This document shows, in pieces, positions 1-8,680 of a DNA stretch of 64,000 nt. The stretch's first letter is position 1. Every line of letters begins with the position of its first letter. A program made the translations under genes and the position numbers. Below the pieces are notes generated by a model. It was not told the origin of the DNA and did no database searches. It saw only the letters and a list, made by a program, of their open reading frames with translations. Source of the DNA: Pseudomonadota bacterium (lineage in GTDB: Bacteria; Pseudomonadota; Gammaproteobacteria; Burkholderiales; Burkholderiaceae_C); assembly GCA_021845505.1 (NCBI GenBank), contig JAJZVU010000011.1, positions 29,744 to 93,743 of the forward strand. The letters are read 5' to 3'.

Positions 1-1
1 C

Positions 2-109
2 CATGCCAGCATCAACGACCAGCCGATCGCCGAGTCGCAGCGCAAGTTCCACTGGCCGGCGGGGCGGCGTCCCGACGACCACCCGGGGCTGAGCGAACTC
101 GGCCTGTGA
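2..109 (+). CDS. 3' end of an unidentified gene (partial)
   Basis: An open frame enters from the left edge and stops with TGA at 107-109, giving a 35-residue C-terminal tail that ends in LSELGL. The tail is hydrophilic and I recognise no family. It is co-directional with the LysR gene 27 bp downstream and may share its transcript. That it is a genuine gene end rests on its uninterrupted frame running up to the next gene and on plausible composition only. Confidence 0.4.
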   Translation, partial: HASINDQPIAESQRKFHWPAGRRPDDHPGLSELGL

Positions 110-136
110 AGGCCGGCGCCAGCGGTCCCGGACTCG

Positions 137-1117
137 ATGCTGTCGCGTAAATACCGCTACCTGATCGCCCTTGCGCAGGAGCGTCATTTCGGTCGCGCCG
201 CGGCTTGCTGCCATGTGTCGGCGTCGACCCTGTCGGGGGCGATCCGCGAGTTGGAGCACGAACTCGGAGTCGCGCTGGTCGAGCGCGGCCGCAGCTTCGT
301 CGGGCTCACGGCCGAGGGCCGCACGGTCCTCGAGTACGCGCTGCGCATGGCGTCGGTGGAGGCCGAGTTCCGGCTGCACCTGGGTCAGCTCACCGGCGGC
401 GCCACCGGGCGGCTGCGCCTGGGAGTGATCGCCACCGCGTTGCCGGTGGTGGCCGAACTGTCGATGGTGCTGCGCCGACGCCACGCGGGCCTGGACCTGG
501 AGATCCTGTCGCTGGGCACCGAGGCCATCGTGCGGGGAGTGCAGGGCTTCGAGCTCGACGGCGGAGTCATCCACACCGACTCGAGCGGCATCGACGGCAT
601 GCAGTACCTGCCGATCTGGCGCGAGCGCCATGTGCTGATCGCCGGCAGCGCGACCGAGGCGGCGCGTCGCGATGCGCTGAGCTGGCGCGAAGCCGCTCAC
701 CAGCCGTTGTGCCTGCTCACCCTCGACCTGCACAACCGGCAGTCGATCGACCGCATGTTCGAACAGGCGGGGCTGCTCCCGCGGCCCGCGCTGGAGACCA
801 ACTCGGTGGTCAGCCTGCTGGCCCATGTCGCCGGCGGCGCCTGGTGTTCGATCCTGCCGCTGAGCGTGCTCGAAGCGGTGGGGATTCCCCGCGGCGTGAA
901 GGTGCTGCGACTGGTCGATCCCGAACTCGAATGGCAGACCGGGCTGGTCACGCTGGCGCGCAATCCGCTGGCGCTGCGCGTCGAACTGCTGCGCGACGCG
1001 GCCCGCGAAATCGTCCGGCGCTCGTCCCCGACGGCGGCGCAGGCCGCGGCAGCGGCTGCGCCGGGCCATCGGGTCGTGGCTTCCGCAAGGCGGCACGGAA
1101 CGCGCGCGCCCGCGTGA
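137..1117 (+). CDS. LysR-family transcriptional regulator
   Basis: A 326-residue LysR-type regulator. The winged HTH occupies about residues 5-65 (ALAQERHFGRAAACCHVSAS, then the recognition-helix region ending in ELEHELGV), followed by the linker helix and a two-lobed effector-binding domain at about 90-295. The C-terminus is an Ala-rich low-complexity tail. The HTH resembles regulators found beside formate dehydrogenase (fds) operons in beta-proteobacteria, and the neighbouring OFA-type transporter fits a formate/oxalate theme, but the effector is inference. The ATG at 137 has no strong Shine-Dalgarno. It could be co-transcribed with the partial gene upstream. Confidence 0.85.
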   Translation: MLSRKYRYLIALAQERHFGRAAACCHVSASTLSGAIRELEHELGVALVERGRSFVGLTAEGRTVLEYALRMASVEAEFRLHLGQLTGGATGRLRLGVIATALPVVAELSMVLRRRHAGLDLEILSLGTEAIVRGVQGFELDGGVIHTDSSGIDGMQYLPIWRERHVLIAGSATEAARRDALSWREAAHQPLCLLTLDLHNRQSIDRMFEQAGLLPRPALETNSVVSLLAHVAGGAWCSILPLSVLEAVGIPRGVKVLRLVDPELEWQTGLVTLARNPLALRVELLRDAAREIVRRSSPTAAQAAAAAAPGHRVVASARRHGTRAPA

Positions 1118-1380
1118 AGCTCCGGGCCCATGGGTCGTTCGGCAAAGCCGAAGGCCCATGCGGAATTTATCGCCGATATGCAGGGTCCTCCTGCTGCGAT
1201 CGCGCGACTCGCCAACGATATAAAGATTTCGCGAGGCCGTAGCCCACGCAGTCGCGGCCCGTTGCGTGTGGGCGTGCCGGCCGCGTGCCGGTGCCCTTCG
1301 CGTCACGACCCACGACCGGCCGCGCAGCCCTGCGGGTTGCGCAGCCGGTCGCGGCTTCCCCTGTTCCAGGAGACTCCCGC

Positions 1381-1980
1381 ATGACCCCGACCGTATTCAG
1401 CTTCTCCCCTTCGGCATACGTCCCGCTGGGCCTGGCCTTTTTCGGCCTGGGCACCGGCTACCTGATCTTCGGACCGCAAGAGCTGTTCGGCTATCCGGAA
1501 AAGAGCGAAGCCACTGAAATCTCCAATGCATGGTGGGGCTTCTGGATGCCCGGGGTGCTGCAATTCCTTTGCGGCACCTACATCCTGGTCGGCCTGACCT
1601 GGTTCCAGGTGTTCAAGGGGGCGCCGCTGTACGCCGCCGGGATCGAAACCACGGTGTTCGGAATCCACTGGCTGGCGATGGGCCTGAGTCGATTGCGCGG
1701 AGGTTCGATCGTACCCAACGGTTACATGTGCATCGCATTCTTTCTGGTCTCGCTGCTCGGTCTGATCGTGTTCGCCAGCGTCGGCGACACGCCGGTCGCG
1801 CTGCTGTTCATCGGGCTGATGGCTGTGTACTTCTTCGAGTTCTTCTATTGCTTCGGGCTGATCATGCCGCTGAGCAAGAAGTTGCTCGGACTCGCGCACA
1901 CCCTGACGGGGCTGCTGTTGATGTACCTGACCTTCGGCATCGTGCTGAACCTGGCGCTGGGGGCGCACTGGGTGATCTGA
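1381..1980 (+). CDS. Polytopic inner-membrane protein, possibly acetate/carboxylate channel-like
   Basis: A 199-residue protein with about six hydrophobic segments and almost no soluble domain. The start at 1381 is chosen because AGGAGA lies 7 bases upstream; the upstream in-frame extension is Pro/Arg-rich and non-membrane. Size, helix number and the pattern of a short N-terminus followed by PLGLAFFGLGTGYL and a WWGFWMPGVLQFLCGTY segment recall the GPR1/FUN34/YaaH (acetate uptake) and AmiS/UreI groups, but I see no diagnostic signature. A -10-like TATAAA lies at 1219-1224 in the 263-bp upstream gap. The OFA transporter next door makes a small-carboxylate role plausible. Function is unproven. 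Confidence 0.55.
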   Translation: MTPTVFSFSPSAYVPLGLAFFGLGTGYLIFGPQELFGYPEKSEATEISNAWWGFWMPGVLQFLCGTYILVGLTWFQVFKGAPLYAAGIETTVFGIHWLAMGLSRLRGGSIVPNGYMCIAFFLVSLLGLIVFASVGDTPVALLFIGLMAVYFFEFFYCFGLIMPLSKKLLGLAHTLTGLLLMYLTFGIVLNLALGAHWVI

Positions 1981-2177
1981 CGGCCCGCGGCGAGCGAGCA
2001 CCCGCGCGCGGCACGCCGGCCGCGCGCCGCGCCGTTTCAACCTGGCTGCGATACATCCCGACAAGGGTCTTCCATCTGGCTACAGAGCGTTGGATCCGGT
2101 TATAACGATGTGACAAGCCGTGGCCGATGCAGCCGCGACTCGTCGTGTCCTACCACCGGTCTGCCAGGAGGAGATCC

Positions 2178-3812
2178 ATGTCCGAGGTGCTCACCCCCCC
2201 ACTCGCCGCTCCCGGCCTGCTCGCGCGCGAGCGCATTGTCGCCGGGCCCGGCTTCAACCGCTGGCTGGTGCCCCCCGCGGCGCTGGCGATCCACCTGTGC
2301 ATCGGCATGGCCTACGGCTTTTCCGTGTTCTGGCTGCCGATGAGCCAGTTGCTGTCGGGTCCCGCCGCCACCTGCACCGGCGCGGGCGTCGGCAGTCTGA
2401 TGTTCTCCAGCAGTTGCAACTGGAGCGTCCCCCTCGTCACTTCCACCTTCGAGATGTTCATCGCGGTGCTCGGACTGGCAGCCGCGCTGTGGGGCGGCTG
2501 GCTGGAGCACGCCGGCCCGCGCAAGGCAGGCTTCATCGCCGCGCTGTGCTGGGGCGGCGGCATGGTGATCGGCGGCATCGGCGTGTCGATGCACCAGCTT
2601 TGGCTGCTCTGGCTGGGCTGCGGGATCATCGGCGGAGTCGGCCAGGGGCTGGGCTACATCACCCCGGTGTCGACCCTGATCAAGTGGTTCCCCGATCGCC
2701 GCGGAATGGCCACCGGAATGGCCATCATGGGCTACGGCGGGGGCGCGATGATCGGCGCCCCGATCGCCGTGGCGCTGATGAAGCACTTCGGCCAGGGCCA
2801 CGCCCCGGCGGGGGTCGCCGCGACGCTGATGACCATGGGAGTGCTGTACCTGGTGGTGATGTCGCTGGGCGCCTTCGGCATGCGAGTGCCCCCCAGCGGC
2901 TGGAAGCCCGAGGGCTGGAGCGAGCCGGCTGCCGCGAAGGCGATGGTGACCAGCCGCCACGTGCACCTCGACGCGGCCTGGAAGACCCCGCAGTTCTGGC
3001 TGATCTGGGGGGTGCTGTTCCTCAACGTGACCGCCGGCATCGGGGTCATCTCGATGGCCAGCCCGATGCTGCAGGACGTGTTCGGCGGCCACCTCATCGG
3101 CCTCGACACCGCGACCACGCTGAACGCCGCGCAAAAGGCCGCGATCGCCGCGTCGGCCGCAGGACTGGTCGGCCTGATCAGCCTGTTCAACAGCCTCGGG
3201 CGCTTTTTCTGGGCGAGCATTTCCGACCGCATCGGCCGCAAGACCACCTACGCGGTGTTCTTCGTGCTGGGCATCGCGCTGTACGTCAGCCTGCCGACCT
3301 TGGGCCACCTCGGGCTGGCGGGTGCGTTCGTGGTCGGGGTATGCCTGATCCTGTCGATGTACGGCGGCGGCTTTTCCACCGTGCCGGCGTACCTGGCGGA
3401 CATTTTCGGCACCCAGATGGTCGGGGCCATCCACGGCCGGCTGCTCACCGCCTGGTCGGTCGCGGGCATCGTCGGCCCGTACCTGATCGCCCACCTGCGG
3501 CAGGCGCAGTTGCACGCCGGGGTCGCCCACAACCTGGTCTACGACCGCACCCTCTACACCCTGTCGGCGCTGCTGCTGCTCGGGCTGATCCTCAATTCCC
3601 TGGTGCGCCCGGTGCACGAAAAACACCATATGGACGAACAGCGGCTGGCGCGCGAAAAGGCGCTGCAGCATGAACGCCAGGGCGCCGAGCACGCCGACAC
3701 GGCGGCCCGCGGGTCCTTCGGCGCGCTCGGCCTGCTGGCCTGGCTGGCCATCGGCATCCCCTTCCTGATCGGGGTGTTCATCGCGCTGCAAAAGGCCGCC
3801 GCGCTGTTCTAG
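2178..3812 (+). CDS. MFS transporter, oxalate/formate antiporter (OFA) family
   Basis: A 544-residue major-facilitator protein with 12 predicted helices, the glycine-rich GGVGQGLGYITPVSTLIKWF stretch typical of OFA members, the loop motif FPDRRGMATGMAIMGYGGGA, and a second-half DRIGRK loop. It is longer than E. coli-type OFA proteins: a loop between helices 1 and 2 contains a conserved-looking Cys pair (CTGAG...SSSCNW), and the C-terminus carries a His-rich cytosolic segment (HEKHH) plus an extra hydrophobic helix. The start at 2178 has GGAGGAG-type spacing (AGGAGGAG, ATG 5 bases on); an upstream in-frame ATG at 2127 lacks this. A -10-like TATAAC is at 2101-2106. Oxalate, formate or another small carboxylate is the likely substrate (inference). 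Confidence 0.85.
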   Translation: MSEVLTPPLAAPGLLARERIVAGPGFNRWLVPPAALAIHLCIGMAYGFSVFWLPMSQLLSGPAATCTGAGVGSLMFSSSCNWSVPLVTSTFEMFIAVLGLAAALWGGWLEHAGPRKAGFIAALCWGGGMVIGGIGVSMHQLWLLWLGCGIIGGVGQGLGYITPVSTLIKWFPDRRGMATGMAIMGYGGGAMIGAPIAVALMKHFGQGHAPAGVAATLMTMGVLYLVVMSLGAFGMRVPPSGWKPEGWSEPAAAKAMVTSRHVHLDAAWKTPQFWLIWGVLFLNVTAGIGVISMASPMLQDVFGGHLIGLDTATTLNAAQKAAIAASAAGLVGLISLFNSLGRFFWASISDRIGRKTTYAVFFVLGIALYVSLPTLGHLGLAGAFVVGVCLILSMYGGGFSTVPAYLADIFGTQMVGAIHGRLLTAWSVAGIVGPYLIAHLRQAQLHAGVAHNLVYDRTLYTLSALLLLGLILNSLVRPVHEKHHMDEQRLAREKALQHERQGAEHADTAARGSFGALGLLAWLAIGIPFLIGVFIALQKAAALF

Positions 3813-3842
3813 CGCGACCGCCCCGGCGGCCCTGCGGGCCGG

Positions 3843-5735
3843 CTACTGGAAGCCGACCCGCAGGTTGCCCCACTGGCGCTGGCCGACGCGGATGGGCACG
3901 TCGAGTTCGCGCAGCACCTCGCCGGTGTCGCGGGCGTAGATCATCAGGTGGATCGGCTTGGCGTTGCGCGCCGCTTCCAGCCCCGCGGCATCGTTGAAGA
4001 TGCGCATCGCGCGGTTGCCGACCAGGTCCTTCCTGGGATCGCCGGTCAGCGGCTGGTCGTAGATGGTGTTGTGGGTCGGCGTGTAGCCGTTGCGGTCGAC
4101 CGCGAAGGCAAAGCGCAGCAGCGGGCTGCGCCCCAGCGTGCGGTCGAGCAGCGGCTGCACCCGCAGCTTGAACAGCGCGCTCGCGCGGGTGCGGAACTTC
4201 GGCGGCTGGCTGCCGGGGATCGGCTGGTATTCCTCGTCGAACAGCGCGGCCTCGTCGATCGCTCCGTCGGCCAGCGCGCGCTCGAGTTCGCGGCCGATCT
4301 CCTCGGCGCCGTCGAAGGCCGCGCGCGAGGCCACGCTGAGTTCCGAGCCGGTGTCGAAGTCCAGGTTCATCTCGAGCAGGACCTTGTTCTCGTTCAGGGT
4401 CTCGAGCAACTGCGCCGAAATCTCCTCGGCCCCCTGGATCGCCTGTTCGTTGGCCTCGCGGATTCCCCCCGCCATCTGGTCGAAGCGCGACGCCAGTTCG
4501 CCGATCGCCCGCTGGGCCGACTCGCCGAGTTCGTCGATGCGGGCGAACAGCTGGCGGTTCTGCGCGATCCCCTGGCTGATGCGAGCGAAGTCCTGCAGCA
4601 CCCCGCCCATCTGCTCGGCGCTGCGCCCCACCGCGTCCCCCAGGGTGTGCGCGGCCTGGTTGGCCACCTCGACCGACTCCTGGATGGCCTCGATCGACTC
4701 TCCGGCGGTGACCACCGTCTGCGCCGCCTTGTTCGCGAGCCGGCGCACCTCGTCGGCGACCACCGCGAAGCCGCGCCCCGCCTCGCCCGCGCGCGCGGCC
4801 TCGATCGCGGCGTTCAACGCGAGCAGGTTGGTCTGCCCGGAGATGTCCTGGATCACGTGCAGCACCCGCACGATGCCCTGGGCATGGCTGCCGATGCGCT
4901 GCAGATGCTCGCCGTTGCGGGTGACCTCGTCGGTCAGCGACTGGAACTGTTCGCGCGCCTCGCCGACGTCGCGCTGGCGCGCCTCGGCCAACGCCGAAAT
5001 CGCCTGCCCGCGTTCGGCGGCCTGGGCGACGCCTTGCTGCATCGCGCGGTTGGCCTCGACGACGTCGCGCACGCCCTGCCCGACCTGGGCGATCAGCGCC
5101 TCCTGCTCGCTCTGGCGCCGCTGGAACACCTGCACCGATCCCTTGGGGGAGAAATAGCCCCGGGCCGCGGCCAGGCCGACCTTGGTCGAGCCCTCCTCCC
5201 AGGCGATCGCCTTGTCCCGCAGGAACTGCAGGATCTGCCTTTCGGCGCCTTCGAACTCGGCGATGCGCTGGTCGCTGGCGACGATCGGGCGCTGCAGCAG
5301 CGCCTGCAGCAGCGCCGGCTGCGCGGCTGCCTCGCCCGGCGCGGCCTGCCCGGGCTGCGGCGCAGGTTGCCAGCACACATGCAGGCCCCCGATCAGTCCT
5401 TGCTCATCGCGCAGGCTTTGCAGCCGCAGTCGGAGCATGCCCTGCTGCGCCGCGCACTCCAGGCTCGCGCTGTCGCTGCCGCCCCCGGTGAGTTCGCGCA
5501 GCGCCGCCATGCACTGCATCGGATCGAGTCCGAGGGCGTCGATCCAGGCCGCCAGCGGCGCCCCCGGCTCCAGCCCGGCAGCCTGCAACTCGCGCTGCGC
5601 GGCTTCGTTGAGATAGACGATCCGGCTGCCGCTGGCCGGGCCATGGGCCTCGACCAGCATGTCGCAGGTCGGCAGCCGCGCCAACACCTGGCGCAGTGCC
5701 GACCATGCCGCGGGGTGGAGCGAGGAAGTAGCCAT
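3843..5735 (-). CDS. Soluble methyl-accepting chemotaxis protein with C-terminal cache-like domain
   Basis: A 630-residue chemoreceptor without a membrane segment. The N-terminal 130 residues look PAS-like. The signalling hairpin lies in the middle and carries the invariant tip [17 protein letters not shown] followed by [15 protein letters not shown]. About 130 residues follow the hairpin: [18 protein letters not shown] and a final [13 protein letters not shown], a pattern seen in chemoreceptors whose ligand (cache-type) domain is C-terminal. It would sense an intracellular signal and pass it to CheA/CheW. The start at 5735 is preferred because the upstream in-frame extension to 5801 is Cys/Arg-rich and unlike a receptor; neither start has a clear ribosome site. 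It is monocistronic and sits convergent with the OFA gene (30 bp gap). Confidence 0.88.
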   Translation of the reverse strand: MATSSLHPAAWSALRQVLARLPTCDMLVEAHGPASGSRIVYLNEAAQRELQAAGLEPGAPLAAWIDALGLDPMQCMAALRELTGGGSDSASLECAAQQGMLRLRLQSLRDEQGLIGGLHVCWQPAPQPGQAAPGEAAAQPALLQALLQRPIVASDQRIAEFEGAERQILQFLRDKAIAWEEGSTKVGLAAARGYFSPKGSVQVFQRRQSEQEALIAQVGQGVRDVVEANRAMQQGVAQAAERGQAISALAEARQRDVGEAREQFQSLTDEVTRNGEHLQRIGSHAQGIVRVLHVIQDISGQTNLLALNAAIEAARAGEAGRGFAVVADEVRRLANKAAQTVVTAGESIEAIQESVEVANQAAHTLGDAVGRSAEQMGGVLQDFARISQGIAQNRQLFARIDELGESAQRAIGELASRFDQMAGGIREANEQAIQGAEEISAQLLETLNENKVLLEMNLDFDTGSELSVASRAAFDGAEEIGRELERALADGAIDEAALFDEEYQPIPGSQPPKFRTRASALFKLRVQPLLDRTLGRSPLLRFAFAVDRNGYTPTHNTIYDQPLTGDPRKDLVGNRAMRIFNDAAGLEAARNAKPIHLMIYARDTGEVLRELDVPIRVGQRQWGNLRVGFQ

Positions 5736-5947
5736 CGGGTAGCGGCGAAGCCATGCGGCGCAAGTCCCGCGGGCGTCTGCGCACGCGCCCGCCATGCGCA
5801 TTGCCAGGGTAGCGCAGTCGGCACGGCCGCGTCGGCCGCGCCAAGTTTCACGTCTCGATTGTGCGATCTAACGGCACGGCTGCCCAGGACTTGAGCACAG
5901 CGCAGCGGCCGCGCTCGCCCCCTCGCCCCTGCGCCCTGTTCGTGCCT

Positions 5948-6754
5948 TCACACCTCGACCAGGCATTCCCAGTCGAATGCGGCATTCTCGAACTCCAGAT
6001 CGGCCGTGCTGCGCGCCGCGTCGCGCCCGCGCGCGTAGCCACGCGGGTTGGCCACCACCCGGCACGCCCGGCCGGCTTCGCCGCGTACCCGATAGTCGAA
6101 GCTGTCGTGCACATGTCCGTGCAGCCACAGGTCGGCCCGCGCGGCCAGGTCGTCGAGGTGGCTGGCATAGGCGGGGTTCACCGGATGGCCGGCGAATCGC
6201 GGGTGCACCGAGCCGGCGCTGGGTGCGTGATGGCTGACCACCACCGTCGGCCCGTCGACCGGCTGCGCCAGCTGCCCATCCAGCCAGTCGCGACATCGCG
6301 AATGCTCGGCCAGCGCGTCGGCAGGGGTGAACGGCCGCTCGCCGACATGGATCACCGCATGGTCGCGCATGCGGCGGCCGCAGCGATCCATCTGCTGCTG
6401 CTGGCTCACGTCGGCCTCGAGGCGGTAATCGGTCCACAGCGTGCAGCCGAGGAAGCGCACCCCCCGGTAACGCCACTCGGCGCCATCGAGCACCGTGACC
6501 CGGGTGCCCTCGGCGGCCTGGCGCAACGCGCGGCGCGTGGCCGGCCAGTCGGCATCGAAGAACTCGTGGTTGCCCGGCACGTACAGCACGGGCACCGGCC
6601 AGCGGGCGAACAGCCGCACGCCCTCGACGGTCGGCGCGATGTCCCCGGCCAGCACCAGCAGATCGGCGCGCGCCGCGGGCCGGATCAGGGTGTCCCCCGG
6701 AAAGCGCCCCGCGAGGCGCTCCAGGTGCAGGTCGGAGGCGAGCTGGATGTGCAT
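5948..6754 (-). CDS. Calcineurin-like metallophosphoesterase
   Basis: A 268-residue metallophosphoesterase with the complete signature: SDLHLE near residue 6, LAGDI near 33, the GNHEFF block near 58, VVSHHAPS near 155 and the distal HGHVHDSFDY near 200. These supply the two-metal-ion ligands. The protein lacks a signal peptide and should be cytoplasmic. Its substrate (phosphodiester or phosphoprotein) cannot be told from sequence. The start at 6754 is chosen because MHIQLASDLHLE begins the fold directly; an upstream in-frame start at 6793 would add 13 residues. It is separated by about 210 bp from the chemoreceptor gene downstream and is probably independently transcribed. Confidence 0.9.
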   Translation of the reverse strand: MHIQLASDLHLERLAGRFPGDTLIRPAARADLLVLAGDIAPTVEGVRLFARWPVPVLYVPGNHEFFDADWPATRRALRQAAEGTRVTVLDGAEWRYRGVRFLGCTLWTDYRLEADVSQQQQMDRCGRRMRDHAVIHVGERPFTPADALAEHSRCRDWLDGQLAQPVDGPTVVVSHHAPSAGSVHPRFAGHPVNPAYASHLDDLAARADLWLHGHVHDSFDYRVRGEAGRACRVVANPRGYARGRDAARSTADLEFENAAFDWECLVEV

Positions 6755-6923
6755 CGCCACGATTGTCCCGCAATGTCCGAAGCGCCCCGGCAACCCGGCG
6801 GCGCAGACCTTGTTATTTCACAACATGAGAGCAAATGTCTTCATGCAAAATCTGCCGGATGGAGTTATATTAGGGTTAACCCGCACACCCGGCCCCGGGC
6901 GTGCCGATTCCCAAAGGGAGCCG

Positions 6924-7130
6924 ATGATGTTCCACCCCGCCAAATTCCTCGACGAACTGATCCACTTCGACCCGCAACAGCGCCTGGACGAGGCCTACCT
7001 GGCTCAGGCCTGCGACCTCAGCGACCTCGAGCGCCGCATGCTGGCGCTGGAAACCCAGGGATACCAGCACGTGCCATCCAGCTACGCGCTGCCCGACACC
7101 TTCGCCGGCCACGCCCGCCCGCGCTGGTAA
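6924..7130 (+). CDS. DUF3563-type small protein
   Basis: A 68-residue soluble protein containing EAYLAQACDLSDLERRMLAL, which matches the conserved core of the DUF3563 group of short Burkholderiales proteins. The role of that family is unknown. The tandem ATGATG start is preceded by AAAGGGAG. The 170-bp upstream region is AT-rich for this genome and contains TATATT at 6866-6871, a credible -10 element. The protein is acidic/amphipathic and may be helical throughout. Confidence 0.75.
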   Translation: MMFHPAKFLDELIHFDPQQRLDEAYLAQACDLSDLERRMLALETQGYQHVPSSYALPDTFAGHARPRW

Positions 7131-7149
7131 GCGGGAGGGCACGCGCCGG

Positions 7150-7428
7150 CTAGCCGCGCGGTGCGGCGGCCGCCGCGCCGCCGAGCGCGCCGCGCGCGGC
7201 CAGCCGCGGATAGTCGGCAAGCACGTCGGGTTGCAGTTCCGCGGGCAACTCCAGCTGCAATTCGGCCGCCACGGCCGCCGGGCGCGGCGCCAGTCGCACG
7301 GTTCGCCTGACCGCGGCCAGGCGAACCCGGTTGGCGCCGCACTGGCGCACCAGCCAGCCGAGCTGCGCGGCGTCAGCCGCCGTCTCCAGGCGCACGCCCA
7401 GCCTCCACAAGGTCAACTCGTCGCTCAT
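7150..7428 (-). CDS. Small protein of unknown function, paralog of the 8299-8520 gene
   Basis: A 92-residue protein with no recognised domain. Its N-terminal half (LWRLGVRLETAADAAQLGWL, then a basic stretch and LAPRPAAVAAEL) aligns residue by residue with the protein at 8299-8520 (VRLGVRVESSEDARQLQWLL...SPKPERIARELG), so the two are paralogs about 0.9 kb apart on the same strand. The C-terminus is an Ala-rich tail. The ATG at 7428 is used; an ATG at 7440 is also in frame. It ends 20 bp from the DUF3563 gene (convergent). Confidence 0.55.
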   Translation of the reverse strand: MSDELTLWRLGVRLETAADAAQLGWLVRQCGANRVRLAAVRRTVRLAPRPAAVAAELQLELPAELQPDVLADYPRLAARGALGGAAAAAPRG

Positions 7429-7584
7429 CCGTCGGAACATGGTTGTCTGCCTCCAGCTCGCAAGCTCGCAGGCGCCAACCGGCTCGAAAGCCGCAGCGGC
7501 CCTGGCTTGCCGTTTCGTCTGGTAACGATAAGCGCGGACCTCCGGTGGCAGTGTTGCGCCATGTCAACGCGCTGACCGCGGCAG

Positions 7585-7615
7585 CCAGAAAAATGCCCGC
7601 CGCGTTGCGGCGGGC
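7585..7615 (-). terminator. Intrinsic terminator on the minus strand with no gene directly upstream
   Basis: A 9-bp perfect stem (GCCCGCCGC pairing with GCGGCGGGC, 3-base loop at 7604-7606) is followed on the minus strand by ATTTTTCTGG. This is a textbook rho-independent terminator. No minus-strand coding gene ends just upstream: the next one on that strand starts at 8520 and ends at 8299, with an opposite-strand gene between. It may terminate an unannotated small RNA. Confidence 0.7.
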
Positions 7616-7810
7616 AGACAAGGTTCGCTCACACTCTCGCCGAGCGGGGGAACCCGGCGTGCCAGCGCAGGCTTGCCCGCGCGCGACTGGCCCGAGTCAC
7701 TCTAGGCGGCTTGTATGACGGCCGCGTGTCAGGCCACGCGCCGCGAGACCCCGCCACGGGCGACGCGCGATCGCGTTTCCCCTGGATTTGTCAGGGTTTA
7801 AGAGGTATTC
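7616..7810. other. Gap upstream of the 7811 gene; possible small-RNA locus
   Basis: Together with 7441-7584 this makes a 370-bp stretch without a protein gene. No credible coding frame is present. The only strong signal is the minus-strand terminator at its left edge. A Shine-Dalgarno-like AAGAGG at its right end (about 7800-7805) serves the plus-strand gene at 7811. No clear promoter could be read for a minus-strand transcript. Confidence 0.35.
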
Positions 7811-8236
7811 TTGGACCATTCCTGTACGGGCTGCGAAATGCGCAACAAGTCTTCCGGCATGGGCTTCACCCCCCCGCCGCTGGCCGCCGGCAGCGACTCG
7901 CTGACCCTGAACTGCCTGCTGGACGGATTCGAGCATGTGGCCATCGACCGCCGAGGCAGTTTCCACGCGTCGCCGGTCACGCTGTGGAGCGACCACGGCG
8001 GCATGAGCACCGGGGCCGAGGCCACGCTGGTCGGAACCCGGCCGGGCAACGTGCTGGTGATCCTCGCCGACTTCACCCTCAACCAGGGCCAGCCGTTGCG
8101 CCTGGACAAGAGGCTGCAGGTGCGCGGGCTGAAGTCCCGCGCCGACTGCCACGTGCTGTCCTCCCGGCCCGGGATGCGAGACGGCGACCGCCGCCGCGGC
8201 ACCTACGTGCTCGAACTGCAGCGCGAACGGGTGTAG
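7811..8236 (+). CDS. Conserved-looking protein of unknown function
   Basis: A 141-residue soluble protein that I do not recognise. It is beta-rich by eye, with segments such as ADFTLNQGQPLRLDKRLQVR and a closing GTYVLELQRERV, loosely reminiscent of PilZ-sized single-domain proteins but without a clear PilZ motif. Start choice: a TTG at 7811 with AAGAGG five bases upstream is favoured. ATG codons at 7838 and 7859 are in frame but have weak ribosome sites. It lies between the two paralogous small genes but on the opposite strand. Confidence 0.5.
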   Translation: MDHSCTGCEMRNKSSGMGFTPPPLAAGSDSLTLNCLLDGFEHVAIDRRGSFHASPVTLWSDHGGMSTGAEATLVGTRPGNVLVILADFTLNQGQPLRLDKRLQVRGLKSRADCHVLSSRPGMRDGDRRRGTYVLELQRERV

Positions 8237-8298
8237 GCCGCCGCGGGCGCAGGAGTCCCGCCCGTCCCGCTGGCTGCGGCAACCCGCGAGCGGTCGCT

Positions 8299-8520
8299 TC
8301 AGCCGTGTGGCGCAGGTGCGGGATCGGGGATCCGGGCACCCAGTTCGCGGGCGATGCGCTCGGGCTTGGGCGACTCGCGCAGCCGCAGACAGTACGCGAC
8401 ACGGCGGATGCGTCCGGAGTCGAAACGCTCCAGCAGCCACTGCAACTGGCGCGCGTCCTCCGAACTCTCGACGCGCACTCCCAGGCGTACCCAGAACGGG
8501 TCGCCGGCCGATGTGGTCAT
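8299..8520 (-). CDS. Small protein of unknown function, paralog of the 7150-7428 gene
   Basis: A 73-residue soluble protein sharing the pattern [W/F]xRLGVRxE...A.QL.WL......R.R.VA....L...P....A.EL with the protein at 7150-7428. No domain is recognised; the composition (many Arg, Glu) suggests a compact alpha/beta fold. The ATG at 8520 is used, with a second candidate start two codons upstream. It stands alone on the minus strand, converging on the 7811-8236 gene with a 62-bp gap. Confidence 0.5.
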   Translation of the reverse strand: MTTSAGDPFWVRLGVRVESSEDARQLQWLLERFDSGRIRRVAYCLRLRESPKPERIARELGARIPDPAPAPHG

Positions 8521-8680
8521 GATCACTCGTTCCCCCTGCTCGCGGTCGTTGCGTGTTCACGGCGGATGCCGGATCGCTGCCGCGCGCCGCGGCAGCCCTT
8601 GCGGGTGCACGACGGCGACTCCCAGTCTACGCTGCATCGCAGCATGAATCCATAGGACCGCGCCGCGCCGGCCTCCGGTG

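Noticed and set aside
2100..3791. A 563-codon minus-strand frame opposite the OFA transporter
   Set aside because: His/Asp/Gln/Arg-rich shadow composition with no hydrophobic core; the plus strand is a clear 12-helix transporter.
7616..7730. A tRNA or tmRNA on the minus strand before the orphan terminator
   Set aside because: A GGTTCCCCC-like run was seen but no acceptor stem, anticodon arm or CCA-adjacent pairing could be drawn.
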